From Mycetocola manganoxydans (GTDB taxonomy: Bacteria > Actinomycetota > Actinomycetes > Actinomycetales > Microbacteriaceae), in contig NZ_RCUV01000018.1 in the NCBI RefSeq assembly GCF_003667545.1, positions 1-64,000 of the forward strand: a DNA stretch of 64,000 bases, written 5' to 3'. Below the pieces are notes generated by a model. That model made no database searches and was not told where the DNA came from. It worked only from the letters and a program-made list of their open reading frames with translations. The translations under genes and the position numbers were made by a program. Positions 9,874 to 18,012 of this stretch are shown piece by piece. Position 1 is the stretch's first letter. Each line of letters starts with the position of its first letter.

Positions 9874-11097
9874 TTATTCTGCGATCGCAGCCTGGATGTC
9901 TGCGGTCATCTTCTCCCAGAGGGAGACGGGGTCTCCGCCGTCGATGATCGCGGCTTCGGTGACGCCCCAGAACTGCCAGACCTTGCCCATCTGTGGGATG
10001 GACGGCTGCGGCACACCGTTGGCGCCCACTTCACCGAATGCGGCGACGATGGGGTCTGACGCGGCCTTCTCGAATGCGGCAGAGAGGGCCGGGGGACGCT
10101 GTCCCTTTTCGAAGAGCGCCGTCTGGACCTCTTCGGTGCCGATGAAGTTCGTGAGGAACTCGTTGGCGGCGAGGGTGTTCTTGCTCTTGGCCGAGACGAA
10201 GAAGCCCTGGACACCGACGAACGGCTGGGCGACCTCTCCACCGGCGGACGGGATCGGGTCGACGGCTACGTCGATGCCGGCTTCCTGAGCGTCGCCGACG
10301 TTCCACGGACCGGTGAGGAAGTACGGGCTCGCGCCGGAGTTGAACTTCTCCTTGGCGATGTCACCGGTGACCGTGGTGTTCAGCAGTCCCGCTGCACCCT
10401 GCTCACCGAGCCAGGTGGCGAACTCGGTGTTCGCTCCGATCTGGAGGTCCTCCGGGTTGTAGCTTCCGTCGTCGTTGGTGCCGAAGACTGGGGCGCCGAA
10501 CGAGGTCTGGAACGGGTACAGGTGGTACGGGTCGCTCTCGGGTCCGACCTGGACGAGGAACGGGAACTCGGTGCCGGCGGCGGTGCCGTCAGCGACCATG
10601 TCGTTGTAGTCGGTCGGGGCTTCGGGAGCGAGAGCGGTGTTGCGGAGGAGAGCGATGTTCTCGATCGCATACGGCAGACCGTAGGTCTTGCCCTCGTAGC
10701 TCATCGCCTGGATCGCGACGTCTTCGAAGTCAGCGGCCTTGTCGCCGAGTTCGATCGGCTGCGCGACACCGTTGGTGACGAAGTTGCCCAGCCAGTCGTG
10801 CGCACCGATGGTGATGTCGGGTCCCTTGCCCGACGGGACCTGGGCGATGAACTCGTCCTGGATCTTGGCGAAGTCCTTCTGGACGAGCTTGACCTTGACG
10901 CCGGACTCCGCGGTGAAGTCCGCTGCTGCGTCCTTGAGCACAGGGGCGCGGTCGGCGTCGACCCAAACCGTGAGTGTCGCGTCGGACTTGGAGTCGTCGC
11001 TCGCAGCGTCGCCTCCCCCTGCGCAGCCGGCGAGCGCCAGCGTCGCGACGGCAGCGAGCGCGCCTGCCTTCAGAAGTGAAGAGTTTTTCACCCTCAT
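9874..11097 (-). CDS. malE: maltose/maltodextrin-binding lipoprotein MalE
   Basis: A 408-residue solute-binding protein of family 1. The signal peptide ends in LALAGC, so it is lipid-anchored outside the membrane, as expected in a Gram-positive. The body is a typical MalE-like two-lobe protein (for example PFQTSFGAPVF and NEFLTNF). The start is ATG 11097, with GAAAGG about 9 bases upstream; an upstream in-frame extension to 11271 is rejected because it would place about 58 residues before the signal peptide. It is first in malE-malF-malG, read from a promoter near 11243-11271 with a LacI-type operator at the likely transcription start. Confidence 0.92.
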   Translation of the reverse strand: MRVKNSSLLKAGALAAVATLALAGCAGGGDAASDDSKSDATLTVWVDADRAPVLKDAAADFTAESGVKVKLVQKDFAKIQDEFIAQVPSGKGPDITIGAHDWLGNFVTNGVAQPIELGDKAADFEDVAIQAMSYEGKTYGLPYAIENIALLRNTALAPEAPTDYNDMVADGTAAGTEFPFLVQVGPESDPYHLYPFQTSFGAPVFGTNDDGSYNPEDLQIGANTEFATWLGEQGAAGLLNTTVTGDIAKEKFNSGASPYFLTGPWNVGDAQEAGIDVAVDPIPSAGGEVAQPFVGVQGFFVSAKSKNTLAANEFLTNFIGTEEVQTALFEKGQRPPALSAAFEKAASDPIVAAFGEVGANGVPQPSIPQMGKVWQFWGVTEAAIIDGGDPVSLWEKMTADIQAAIAE

Positions 11098-11228
11098 TGG
11101 TGTGTGCCTTTCATCGAATGTGTCGAGTGGATACCGGCCCCATTGCCTCCGCGGATTCCGGGGCTGTTCCCGGTTCCCCTTCGGGGAACTCCTCGTCAGT
11201 GAAAGACCGTTCTCTCGGGCCTGCGTAC

Positions 11229-11242
11229 TGCAAGCGTTTCCA
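11229..11242 (-). promoter_or_regulatory. LacI-family operator at the malE promoter
   Basis: tgcaagcgtttcca matches the LacI/GalR operator consensus TGNAANCGNTTNCA at every fixed position. It lies immediately downstream of a malE promoter read as TTGTAC (11271-11266), 17-base spacer, TATATC (11248-11243). A repressor bound here would cover the transcription start. The cognate regulator is not next to the operon in this window. Confidence 0.8.
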
Positions 11243-11271
11243 GATATACCTGCTCGGTGTGGAAAGTACAA
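11243..11271 (-). promoter_or_regulatory. probable malE promoter
   Basis: On the minus strand TTGTAC and TATATC are separated by 17 bases. The predicted leader to the malE ATG at 11097 is about 140 bases. The call is supported by the operator abutting its downstream edge. Confidence 0.6.
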
Positions 11272-11324
11272 CCTGAAGCGAGTATTTGGATGCCTGATCG
11301 TGACCTCGTGATATGACGCCCGTA

Positions 11325-11338
11325 AGCAAGCGCTTACA
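11325..11338 (+). promoter_or_regulatory. LacI-family operator at the alpha-glucosidase promoter
   Basis: agcaagcgcttaca differs from TGNAANCGNTTNCA only at the first base and lies inside a longer palindrome (GTAAGC, 4 bases, GCTTAC at 11322-11337). It overlaps the expected -35 region of the glucosidase promoter, whose -10 TAGAGT is at 11358-11363, so a bound repressor would block RNA polymerase. The pair of operators suggests one repressor controls both divergent units. Confidence 0.8.
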
Positions 11339-11369
11339 CATTGGCGAGGGGATGGCTTAGAGTGGCGGC

Positions 11370-13076
11370 ATGAATTCGCGCAACAGCACAGAGTGGTGGC
11401 GTTCAGCCGCCATCTACCAGATCTATCCCCGGTCCTTCGCTGACGCCAACGGCGACGGCCTCGGCGATCTGCCCGGCATCACGTCGCGGCTCGACTCGCT
11501 GAAGTCGCTCGGCATCGACGCGATCTGGCTCTCGCCATTCATGACGAGCCCCCAGAAGGATGCCGGCTACGACGTCGCCGACTACTGCGACGTCGACCCC
11601 ATCTTCGGAACCCTCTCCGACTTCGACGCGATGACCTCGAAAGCGCACGACAGCGGCATCCGCGTCATCATCGACCTCGTTCCGAATCACTCTTCCGATG
11701 CTCACCCGTGGTTCCAGGCCGCACTCGCGGCGGGGCCCGGCTCACCCGAGCGCGCGCGCTACATGTTCCGCGATGGCAAGGGTGAGAACGGCGACACCCC
11801 GCCGAACAACTGGGAGAGCGTCTTCGGCGGGCCAGCCTGGACCCGCACAACGAACCCGGACGGCACCGCCGGCCAGTGGTACCTGCACATCTTCGACTCC
11901 AGCCAGCCCGACTTCGACTGGACCAATGAAGAGGTTCGCGAGATGTTCCGCGGCGTGCTCCGGTTCTGGCTCGACCGTGGTGTCGACGGATTCCGGGTCG
12001 ACGTCGCCCACGGCATGATCAAGGCTGACGGCCTGCCCGACTACACCCCTCCCGCCGAAGGCGGCAGCATGGGCGGCAACACGCCGCTCGGACTCGAGCC
12101 GGGAATCGACGACATCGCGACCGAGGAAGACGAGGGCGCACCCTACTGGGGCCAGGAGGGTGTTCACGAGATCTACCGCGACTGGCACCTCGTGCTCGAG
12201 GAGTACGAGGGCGACCGAGTCCTCTGCGCCGAGGCCTGGGTCTACCCGCTGTCGAAGATGGCGAAATGGGTCCGCCCGGACGAGATGCAGCAGGCGTTCA
12301 ACTTCCCGTACCTCGAGACGCCGTGGGAGGCATCCGCTCTCCGCACTGTCATCGACGAGTCCATCGAGGCGTTCGGCGCTGTCGGTGCACCGAGCACCTG
12401 GGTTCTCTCCAACCACGACGTCGTGCGCCACGCCTCGCGACTGGCACTGACCGCCGAGAACCCGCAGGGTCACGGCATCGGGCCGAAGAGCCCGGGCCAG
12501 CCGATCCGCGAGGTCGGCCTGCGTCGCGCCCGCGCGGCGTCTGCGCTCATGCTCGCCCTGCCCGGCGGCGCCTACCTCTACCAGGGTGAGGAGCTCGGCC
12601 TTCCCGAGGTCATCGACCTGCCAGACGATTCGCGCCAGGACCCCACCTGGTTCCGCACGAACCGTGAGAAGTATGGTCGTGACGGATGCCGCGTGCCGAT
12701 TCCGTGGGAAGCGGGCGCTCCCGCCTACGGCTTCAACGACACGGGCGCGGCCTGGCTGCCCCAGCCGTCCGACTGGGACCGGTACGCCCGCGACTCGCAG
12801 GCCGGCGTCGAGGGCTCGACCCTCGAGCTGTACCGCGAAGCACTGCGTCTGCGCCGCGAGCACACGCTCGGGCTCGGCACCCTCTCGTGGGTCGACGGGC
12901 TCCCGGATGCCGTCGCGGCCTTCAGCAACGGAAACGTCACCGTGATCGCGAACACGGGAGACACCGCCGTCGCACTGCCGGAAGCCTTCGCCTCCGCCGA
13001 GGTTCTGCTCGCATCTGCGGAGTTCGACGGAGCATCCATCGGACCGGACTCGACCATCTGGGTCCGCACCCCGTAA
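11370..13076 (+). CDS. GH13 alpha-glucosidase / oligo-1,6-glucosidase
   Basis: This 568-residue cytoplasmic glycoside hydrolase of family 13 cleaves alpha-glucosidic bonds of imported oligosaccharides. Visible landmarks are DLVPNHSS at 102-109, nucleophile Asp211 (GFRVDVAHG), acid/base Glu288 (AEAW) and the transition-state Asp350 (SNHDVVRH). No signal peptide is present. It is divergent from malEFG and shares its operator type, so importer and hydrolase form one alpha-glucoside unit. A -10 hexamer TAGAGT ends 6 bases before the ATG, predicting a leaderless mRNA. A strong terminator follows. Trehalose-6-phosphate hydrolase is a less likely alternative. Confidence 0.9.
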   Translation: MNSRNSTEWWRSAAIYQIYPRSFADANGDGLGDLPGITSRLDSLKSLGIDAIWLSPFMTSPQKDAGYDVADYCDVDPIFGTLSDFDAMTSKAHDSGIRVIIDLVPNHSSDAHPWFQAALAAGPGSPERARYMFRDGKGENGDTPPNNWESVFGGPAWTRTTNPDGTAGQWYLHIFDSSQPDFDWTNEEVREMFRGVLRFWLDRGVDGFRVDVAHGMIKADGLPDYTPPAEGGSMGGNTPLGLEPGIDDIATEEDEGAPYWGQEGVHEIYRDWHLVLEEYEGDRVLCAEAWVYPLSKMAKWVRPDEMQQAFNFPYLETPWEASALRTVIDESIEAFGAVGAPSTWVLSNHDVVRHASRLALTAENPQGHGIGPKSPGQPIREVGLRRARAASALMLALPGGAYLYQGEELGLPEVIDLPDDSRQDPTWFRTNREKYGRDGCRVPIPWEAGAPAYGFNDTGAAWLPQPSDWDRYARDSQAGVEGSTLELYREALRLRREHTLGLGTLSWVDGLPDAVAAFSNGNVTVIANTGDTAVALPEAFASAEVLLASAEFDGASIGPDSTIWVRTP

Positions 13077-13090
13077 CACCGGGGTGTCGG

Positions 13091-13121
13091 AAGGGCGGGG
13101 AGCTTCGGCTCCCCGCCCTTT
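13091..13121 (+). terminator. terminator of the alpha-glucosidase gene
   Basis: A perfect 13-bp stem with a TTCG tetraloop (13091-13103 with 13108-13120) starts 14 bases after the glucosidase stop. Confidence 0.88.
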
Positions 13122-13136
13122 CGCGTGCGCCAACGG

Positions 13137-13166
13137 CATCCGTTCATCCGTTCATCCGTTCATCCG
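13137..13166. repeat. short tandem repeat cgttcatc
   Basis: Three perfect 8-base copies of cgttcatc (13141-13164) are preceded by a partial copy. They lie between the glucosidase terminator and the next gene. No function is apparent. Confidence 0.9.
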
Positions 13167-13253
13167 TCGCGAGTTTTGGGCACCCGGGAAGAACTGGACC
13201 TGAAACGGTGTTCCCCCCGGAGACGGCCCGAGCGGGCCGGCGAAAGGACCACC

Positions 13254-14120
13254 ATGACCATCGTCGTCACCGGCACAACCGGAGCCCTCGGCCGCCACAT
13301 CATCGACCACCTGCTCAACCGTGGCGTCAGCCCTGCCGCGATCGTCGGGGTCGGCCGCAACCGCGACAGGCTTGCCGAGCTTGCGAAGTCCGGCGTTCGC
13401 ACCGCGTCCGTCGACTACTCCGATCCGGGCACCCTCGACGCCGCGTTCGCCGGCGCCGACACCCTCATGCTCGTCTCCGGCAACGAGGTTGGGCGACGCG
13501 TCGAGCAGCACACCAACGTGATCGAAGCGGCCAAAAAGGCGGGCATCTCCCGCATCGTCTACACGAGTGCACCGCAGGCTGACACCTCCGCGCTCATCCT
13601 CGCGCCGGACCACAAGGTGACCGAGCAGCTCATCCGGGACTCCGGCATCCGCTTCACCATCCTTCGCAACGGCTGGTACACCGAGAACTACGCCGCCACC
13701 ATCGAGCAGGCGCGGGCGACCGGCGTGTACCTGGCAAGCAGCGGTGACGGCAGAATCGCGAGTGCGTCACGGACGGATTACGCCGAGGCGGCGGCGGTCG
13801 TGCTGACGACCGACGGTCACGACGGGCGCGTCTACGAACTCTCCGGGGATGCCGCGTGGGACGGAACCGAGATGGCGGCCGCTCTCAGCACGGTCACCGG
13901 GCGCGACGTGGTGTTCTCATCGGTGTCGCCAGACGAGCACCGCACCGCCCTGCTCGCAGCAGGCGTCGACGAGGGAACGACGGGCTTCCTCGTCGCCCTG
14001 GATCAGAACACCCGGGATGGGCTGCTCGGCTCGACAACCGGCGAACTCTCGCGCCTGATCGGCCGCCCGACGACTCCGCTCCTCGAGGGACTCACCGCGG
14101 CAACGGCTCTCAACGCGTGA
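13254..14120 (+). CDS. NmrA-family NAD(P)H oxidoreductase, quinone-reductase-2-like
   Basis: This 288-residue Rossmann-fold protein starts MTIVVTGTTGALG, the NADP-binding motif of atypical short-chain dehydrogenases. The overall pattern (ILRNGWYTENY, SRTDYAEAAAVVL) matches the QorB/YtfG group that reduces quinones with NADPH. It lacks the usual catalytic Tyr-Lys pair of classical SDRs, as is normal for NmrA proteins. The ATG at 13254 has GAAAGGA about 7 bases upstream; an upstream extension to 13125 would cross the repeat region and is rejected. It converges with a permease only 11 bases away. Physiological substrate unknown. Confidence 0.8.
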   Translation: MTIVVTGTTGALGRHIIDHLLNRGVSPAAIVGVGRNRDRLAELAKSGVRTASVDYSDPGTLDAAFAGADTLMLVSGNEVGRRVEQHTNVIEAAKKAGISRIVYTSAPQADTSALILAPDHKVTEQLIRDSGIRFTILRNGWYTENYAATIEQARATGVYLASSGDGRIASASRTDYAEAAAVVLTTDGHDGRVYELSGDAAWDGTEMAAALSTVTGRDVVFSSVSPDEHRTALLAAGVDEGTTGFLVALDQNTRDGLLGSTTGELSRLIGRPTTPLLEGLTAATALNA

Positions 14121-14131
14121 GGTGACCTGAG

Positions 14132-15472
14132 TCAGGACGCTGTCTTGCTGTGCACCAGTCGGGCGATGTAGTAGAGCACGGCTCCGACAGCGAGCAGGAT
14201 GCCGCCGAACAGCCACACGAGTGGCTCCTGCTGGGTGAGCAGCAGGATGCATGATCCAACCCCGAGGATCGGGATGATCGTCCACACCCGGAAGTGTTCG
14301 TGCTCCACCTTGTCCTTGCGCAGCACGAGCACCGAGATGTTCGTCGAGATGAACACGAACAGCAAGAGGAGAACGACGGTTTCGGCGAGCGTTCCGAGAT
14401 CTCCGATGAGCGTCAGCAGCATCGCGACGACGGTGGTGGCAACGATCGCGACCCACGGCGTCCTGCGCTTCGGCAGCACCCGGCTGAGCGGGCTTGGGAG
14501 CAGACCGTGCTCCGACATCCCGTAAGCGAGCCGGCTCGACATGATCATGGTGAGCAGCGCACCGTTCGCAACAGCGACGAGAGCGATGAGGCTGAACAGC
14601 CACTCAGGAATTCCGACACCGGATGCCGCGACGACCGCCAGCAATGGACCTGTCGATTCGCTCAGTTCCGACGCCGGCAGGGCGATGGCGCTCGCCAGCC
14701 CGACGAGGATATAGACGACACCCGCCGTCGCGAGCGAACCGAACAGCGCGAGGGGATAGACCTTGCTCGGGTTGCGGATCTCCTCCGCAACGTTCGCGGA
14801 GGTCTCAAACCCGACGAAGGAGTAGTACGCGACGATCGCGGCACCGAGCGTGGCGACGGCGGGCACGGAGCCCTCCGGGAACTGACCGACGCGGGAGACG
14901 TCGCCTCCGCCGTTGCCCAGCATGATGGCGACGACGACAATCACGATGACGAGGCCCGTGAGCTCGATGATCGTCATCACGACGTTGCTCTTCATCGACT
15001 CGCTGATGCCGCGAGCGTTCAGGCAGGCGATGAGCGCGAGGAACACGATCGCCGCGGGGATCGGCGGCACGTCGATGAACGTTGTGAGATATTCGCCCGA
15101 GAACGCGAGAGAGAGGCCGGCAGCGCTCGTGACACCGGCAGCGAGCATGCTGAAACCGACGAGGAACGACACGATCGGCACCTTGAACGCCCGCTCGGCG
15201 AACACCGCGGCGCCTCCGGCCTTCGGGTACTTGGTGACGAGTTCCGCGTAGGAACCGGCGGTGAGAAGAGCGAGCAGGAGCGCAAGCACGAGTGGCGCCC
15301 AGAGCGCGCCACCGACGTTTTCCGACAGCACACCCATGAGGGCGTAGATGCCCGCCCCGAGCACATCACCGAGGATGAAGAGGAAGAGCAGGGGGCCGGT
15401 GATTCTGCGATTCAGTTTGGTCGGCGGCCCGTCGTCCGTCGTCGGGGTCTGTGGGCTGGTTGCTGCGGTCAT
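14132..15472 (-). CDS. APC-superfamily amino acid permease
   Basis: A 446-residue membrane protein with about twelve helices. The first helix carries the APC signature GDVLGAGIYALMG, which forms part of the substrate site, and helix 6 contains the conserved YYSFVGFETSANVAEE pattern. It is a proton-coupled or exchange transporter for an amino acid or amine. It differs from the other three permeases in the window and has no linked catabolic enzyme, so substrate cannot be predicted. Confidence 0.85.
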   Translation of the reverse strand: MTAATSPQTPTTDDGPPTKLNRRITGPLLFLFILGDVLGAGIYALMGVLSENVGGALWAPLVLALLLALLTAGSYAELVTKYPKAGGAAVFAERAFKVPIVSFLVGFSMLAAGVTSAAGLSLAFSGEYLTTFIDVPPIPAAIVFLALIACLNARGISESMKSNVVMTIIELTGLVIVIVVVAIMLGNGGGDVSRVGQFPEGSVPAVATLGAAIVAYYSFVGFETSANVAEEIRNPSKVYPLALFGSLATAGVVYILVGLASAIALPASELSESTGPLLAVVAASGVGIPEWLFSLIALVAVANGALLTMIMSSRLAYGMSEHGLLPSPLSRVLPKRRTPWVAIVATTVVAMLLTLIGDLGTLAETVVLLLLFVFISTNISVLVLRKDKVEHEHFRVWTIIPILGVGSCILLLTQQEPLVWLFGGILLAVGAVLYYIARLVHSKTAS

Positions 15473-15567
15473 GGTGTTTCCTCCGGCTGCAACTGTAGAA
15501 GCAGACGCGAATCCTGACCGATTTTCCGTGGGGCCTTGCGCGAATCACCCGGATGAGGCAGCGAGCA

Positions 15568-16383
15568 TCAACCCAGGATGGATGCCTCGGCGCCGGCGTC
15601 GAGAAGCAGGTCGTGCAACACGTCGAACAGATCGGGATCGGCGGCCAGGGTGAAGTCGCTGCTCGCGGCAGCGCCGTGCAGTCCCGCGACGCGGGCACCC
15701 GCCTCCTGTGCGATGAGAGCACCGGCAGCGTGGTCCCACGGGTTCAGCCCTCGCTCGTAATATCCGTCGAGCCGCCCGCACGCGACGGAGCACAGGTCGA
15801 GTTCCGCTGACCCCATGCGGCGGATGTCACGGACGTCGCCGATGAGGTGCTGCACGATGCCCGCCTGCCAGATACGCCGTTCGGCGTTGTAGGCGAACCC
15901 GGTCCCGAGGAGTGCGAGCGGCGCCGGCACTCCGGTGTTCGCGCGGATCGCGGAGCCGTTGAGCGTCGCACCCTCGCCGAGCGCAGCGGAGAACGTCTCA
16001 CCTGCTGCCGGGTTCACGACCGTCGCGGCGAGCGCCTTCCAGCTGTGGGGGTCCGGCTCGCCCTCGACGACGGCGATGCTGACGGCGTAGTTCGGGATGT
16101 TGTAGAGGTAGTTGACCGTTCCGTCGATCGGGTCGACGATCCAGGTCAGCCCGCTCGTGCTCGTCGAGGCCGCGGACTCCTCGCCGAGGAAGCCGTCGTC
16201 CGGCCTGGCGTCCGCGATGAGGCTGCGGATCAACTTCTCCGATTCGTGGTCGGCGAGCGTGACGACATCCTCTGCCGAGGACTTCGTGGCCGAGACGGTC
16301 ACGCCTTCGGTGCGCCTCCGGAGAATCAGCTCCGCGGCTTTCTCGGCGATCTCGGTGGCCAGGCCCTGCAACTCGCGTGTCAT
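15568..16383 (-). CDS. inositol-monophosphatase-family phosphatase
   Basis: This 271-residue soluble phosphatase carries both family signatures: WIVDPIDGTVNY (metal-binding Asp residues) and LNPWDHAAG near the C-terminus. The family dephosphorylates inositol phosphate, histidinol phosphate, fructose-1,6-bisphosphate or PAP; which substrate applies is not decided by sequence. A TACCGT hexamer ends 7 bases before the ATG at 16383, predicting its own leaderless promoter, although marR ends only 24 bases upstream on the same strand. Confidence 0.85.
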   Translation of the reverse strand: MTRELQGLATEIAEKAAELILRRRTEGVTVSATKSSAEDVVTLADHESEKLIRSLIADARPDDGFLGEESAASTSTSGLTWIVDPIDGTVNYLYNIPNYAVSIAVVEGEPDPHSWKALAATVVNPAAGETFSAALGEGATLNGSAIRANTGVPAPLALLGTGFAYNAERRIWQAGIVQHLIGDVRDIRRMGSAELDLCSVACGRLDGYYERGLNPWDHAAGALIAQEAGARVAGLHGAAASSDFTLAADPDLFDVLHDLLLDAGAEASILG

Positions 16384-16407
16384 GGCTTCAACGGTAGACC
16401 ACTGCCA

Positions 16408-16953
16408 TCACCCGCCGGTTTCGCACTCCGGGTCGACGTCCGGCGGACACGACTCTGGTGCCTTGGATGCGGCCCAGAGTCCGTCATCGGCGATCCGCGT
16501 GCGAATCCGCGTGAGCGCTGATTCGAGGGCGTCCTGCTCCGCGGGAGTCAACGGGTCGAACACGGCTTCGCGGACGAAGGTGACGTGTCCGGGTGCCGCC
16601 GCGCGAATCGCCGACCAGCCGGCATCCGTCAGAGCGACGTCTTGTCCCCGGCCGTCGTCGCAGGAGATCGCACGTTCGACGAGGCCCTTCGCCTCCATCC
16701 GGCCGACGAGGTGGGAGAGCCGACTGCGTTGCCAGCCGAGCTCTGAAGCCAGATCACCGGCTCGCATCCGGTGTTCCTGCGCCTCGGAGAGCGCCGCAAG
16801 CACGGAATACTCGGCGATCGACAGGGCGGAGTCGCGCTGAGCCTGCCGGTCGAGCGCCGCCGGGAATCCCCAGATGAACTCCCGAAGGGTCAGCCAGACG
16901 TGTTTTTCCCTGTCATCGAGCCAGCGCGCTTGCTGGGAGTCGTCTCCACTCAT
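16408..16953 (-). CDS. MarR-family transcriptional regulator
   Basis: This 181-residue winged-helix regulator has the central MarR region SIAEYSVLAALSEA, the recognition helix ELGWQRSRLSHLVGRMEAKGLV and the wing DDGRGQDVALTDAG. The C-terminal 25 residues are Pro/Glu/Cys-rich and unusual for the family. The ATG has GAAGGAG about 7 bases upstream. It is divergent from an FMN reductase, and the 97-base gap contains two similar 18-base near-palindromes, so it very likely represses itself and the reductase in response to a phenolic or quinone-like ligand. Confidence 0.9.
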   Translation of the reverse strand: MSGDDSQQARWLDDREKHVWLTLREFIWGFPAALDRQAQRDSALSIAEYSVLAALSEAQEHRMRAGDLASELGWQRSRLSHLVGRMEAKGLVERAISCDDGRGQDVALTDAGWSAIRAAAPGHVTFVREAVFDPLTPAEQDALESALTRIRTRIADDGLWAASKAPESCPPDVDPECETGG

Positions 16954-16972
16954 GCTGCGCTCCTTCCCCGAT

Positions 16973-16990
16973 TAGTTGACATGACAATCA
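16973..16990. promoter_or_regulatory. candidate MarR operator 1
   Basis: tagttgacatgacaatca resembles the second site at 17019-17036 at 13 of 18 positions (TAnTTGACAnnnCAAnnA) and lies next to the marR start. It also contains a -35-like TTGACA for the reductase direction. Confidence 0.55.
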
Positions 16991-17018
16991 AACTCGGTCA
17001 GACTTCATACTGACAGAC

Positions 17019-17036
17019 TAATTGACACATCAACTA
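17019..17036. promoter_or_regulatory. candidate MarR operator 2
   Basis: taattgacacatcaacta is a near-perfect palindrome (7-base arms with one mismatch, 4-base centre) located 14 bases before the FMN reductase start, suitably placed for repression. Confidence 0.6.
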
Positions 17037-17050
17037 CAGGAAAGGTCTTC

Positions 17051-17626
17051 ATGACTAAGATCGCCATTGTCACCGGAAGCACCCGTCCAGGCCGCATCAA
17101 CCGCGGCGTTGCCGAGTGGGTTCTCGCTCAGGCGCAGCTGCGCTCCGATGCAGAATTCGAACTGGTCGACATTGCGGACTTCAACCTGCCGCTGCTTGAC
17201 GAGGCGTACCCCGCCGCGTACCAGAACTACACGAACGACCACACCAAGGTCTGGTCGGAAAAGATCGCCGAATTCGACGGCTACGTCTTCATCACCGGTG
17301 AGTACAACCACACGGTCATTCCCGCACTCACCAATGCACTGTCGTACCTGAACGCCGAGTTCAACAACAAGGCCGCCGGTATCGTCAGCTACGGTTCCGC
17401 CATGGGCGTCCGTGCCGCCGAGCACCTCCGCGGCGTTCTGTCCGAGCTGCAGATCGCGCACGTGCAGAAGACCGGCATGTTCAGCCTGTTCACCGACTTC
17501 GAGAACTTCAGCACCTTCGCTCCGACCGAGCTGTCCGCCGCGACCGTTGCCCCGGTTCTCGACCAGCTCGTTCCGTGGGCCAAGGCCCTCGAGGCTGTTC
17601 GCGAAGGCGCCCTCGTCGCCGCGTAG
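17051..17626 (+). CDS. NAD(P)H-dependent FMN reductase
   Basis: This 191-residue flavodoxin-fold enzyme has the phosphate-binding loop GSTRPGR near the N-terminus and the family motif EYNHTVIPALTNAL. Proteins of this group reduce FMN, quinones, azo dyes or chromate with NAD(P)H. The ATG has AGGAAAGG about 7 bases upstream. Divergent pairing with a MarR regulator and operator-like palindromes in between point to a role in defence against reactive quinones or phenolics. A terminator hairpin follows. Confidence 0.88.
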   Translation: MTKIAIVTGSTRPGRINRGVAEWVLAQAQLRSDAEFELVDIADFNLPLLDEAYPAAYQNYTNDHTKVWSEKIAEFDGYVFITGEYNHTVIPALTNALSYLNAEFNNKAAGIVSYGSAMGVRAAEHLRGVLSELQIAHVQKTGMFSLFTDFENFSTFAPTELSAATVAPVLDQLVPWAKALEAVREGALVAA

Positions 17627-17640
17627 TTCCGTTTGATCCG

Positions 17641-17672
17641 ACAGGGTGTCTCGCTTCGGCGGGGCACCCTGT
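17641..17672 (+). terminator. terminator after the FMN reductase gene
   Basis: A 14-bp stem with two G-T pairs closes on a TTCG loop, 14 bases after the stop codon. The T-tract is short (TGTCGTT). Confidence 0.7.
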
Positions 17673-17762
17673 TGTCGTTAACGCCGCTCGAGCGCAGGGG
17701 GTCTGGAGAAGGCTGCCGCCTGAGACCTCGAGCGTTCGGGGCGAGCGGCCGGCGACCAACGG

Positions 17763-17789
17763 AAAAACCCCGGCCGTGGCCGGGGCTTT
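17763..17789 (-). terminator. terminator after tRNA-Tyr
   Basis: On the minus strand a GC-rich stem (CCCCGGC/GCCGGGG, loop CACG) is followed by TTTTT, about 55 bases beyond the end of tRNA-Tyr. Confidence 0.85.
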
Positions 17790-17800
17790 ATCTGTAACAT

Positions 17801-17836
17801 CTGTCGCGACTCAGATGTCTCCTCTGTCGCGACTCA
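17801..17836. repeat. 13-base direct repeat near tRNA-Tyr
   Basis: ctgtcgcgactca occurs at 17801-17813 and 17824-17836, between the tRNA and its terminator. No integrase is nearby, so it is not called an attachment site. Confidence 0.85.
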
Positions 17837-17845
17837 TCACATCTG

Positions 17846-17927
17846 TGGCGAGTGAGGGATTCGAACCCCCGAATGCTGAGCAGTCTGATTTACAGTCAGA
17901 TCCCTTTGGCCGCTTGGGTAACTCGCC
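17846..17927 (-). tRNA. tRNA-Tyr (GTA)
   Basis: An 82-nt class II tRNA with acceptor GGCGAGT/ACTCGCC, anticodon stem TCTGA/TCAGA with anticodon GTA, a long variable arm and T-loop TTCGAAT. The discriminator base is A and no CCA is encoded. Confidence 0.93.
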
Positions 17928-18012
17928 AGACGCTCCCGACCGACTTGTACAGACAACCGAAGGCGCGTGAAAATAGTACTCTGTGGCGGTCGATTTCAGC
18001 GAATCGGCGGGC

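Noticed and set aside
11098-11271. Upstream extension of malE
   Set aside because: Would put 58 residues before a perfect lipoprotein signal peptide, and would cover the promoter and operator.
13137-13166. cgttcatc repeats as iterons of an origin
   Set aside because: Only three short copies, with no replication gene or AT-rich region.
14294-15517. 407-codon plus-strand frame
   Set aside because: Antisense to the permease; extremely rich in Arg, Asp and Glu, typical of a shadow of a membrane-protein gene.
17801-17836. Direct repeat beside tRNA-Tyr as an integration site
   Set aside because: No integrase or foreign island nearby, and the repeats are only 23 bases apart.
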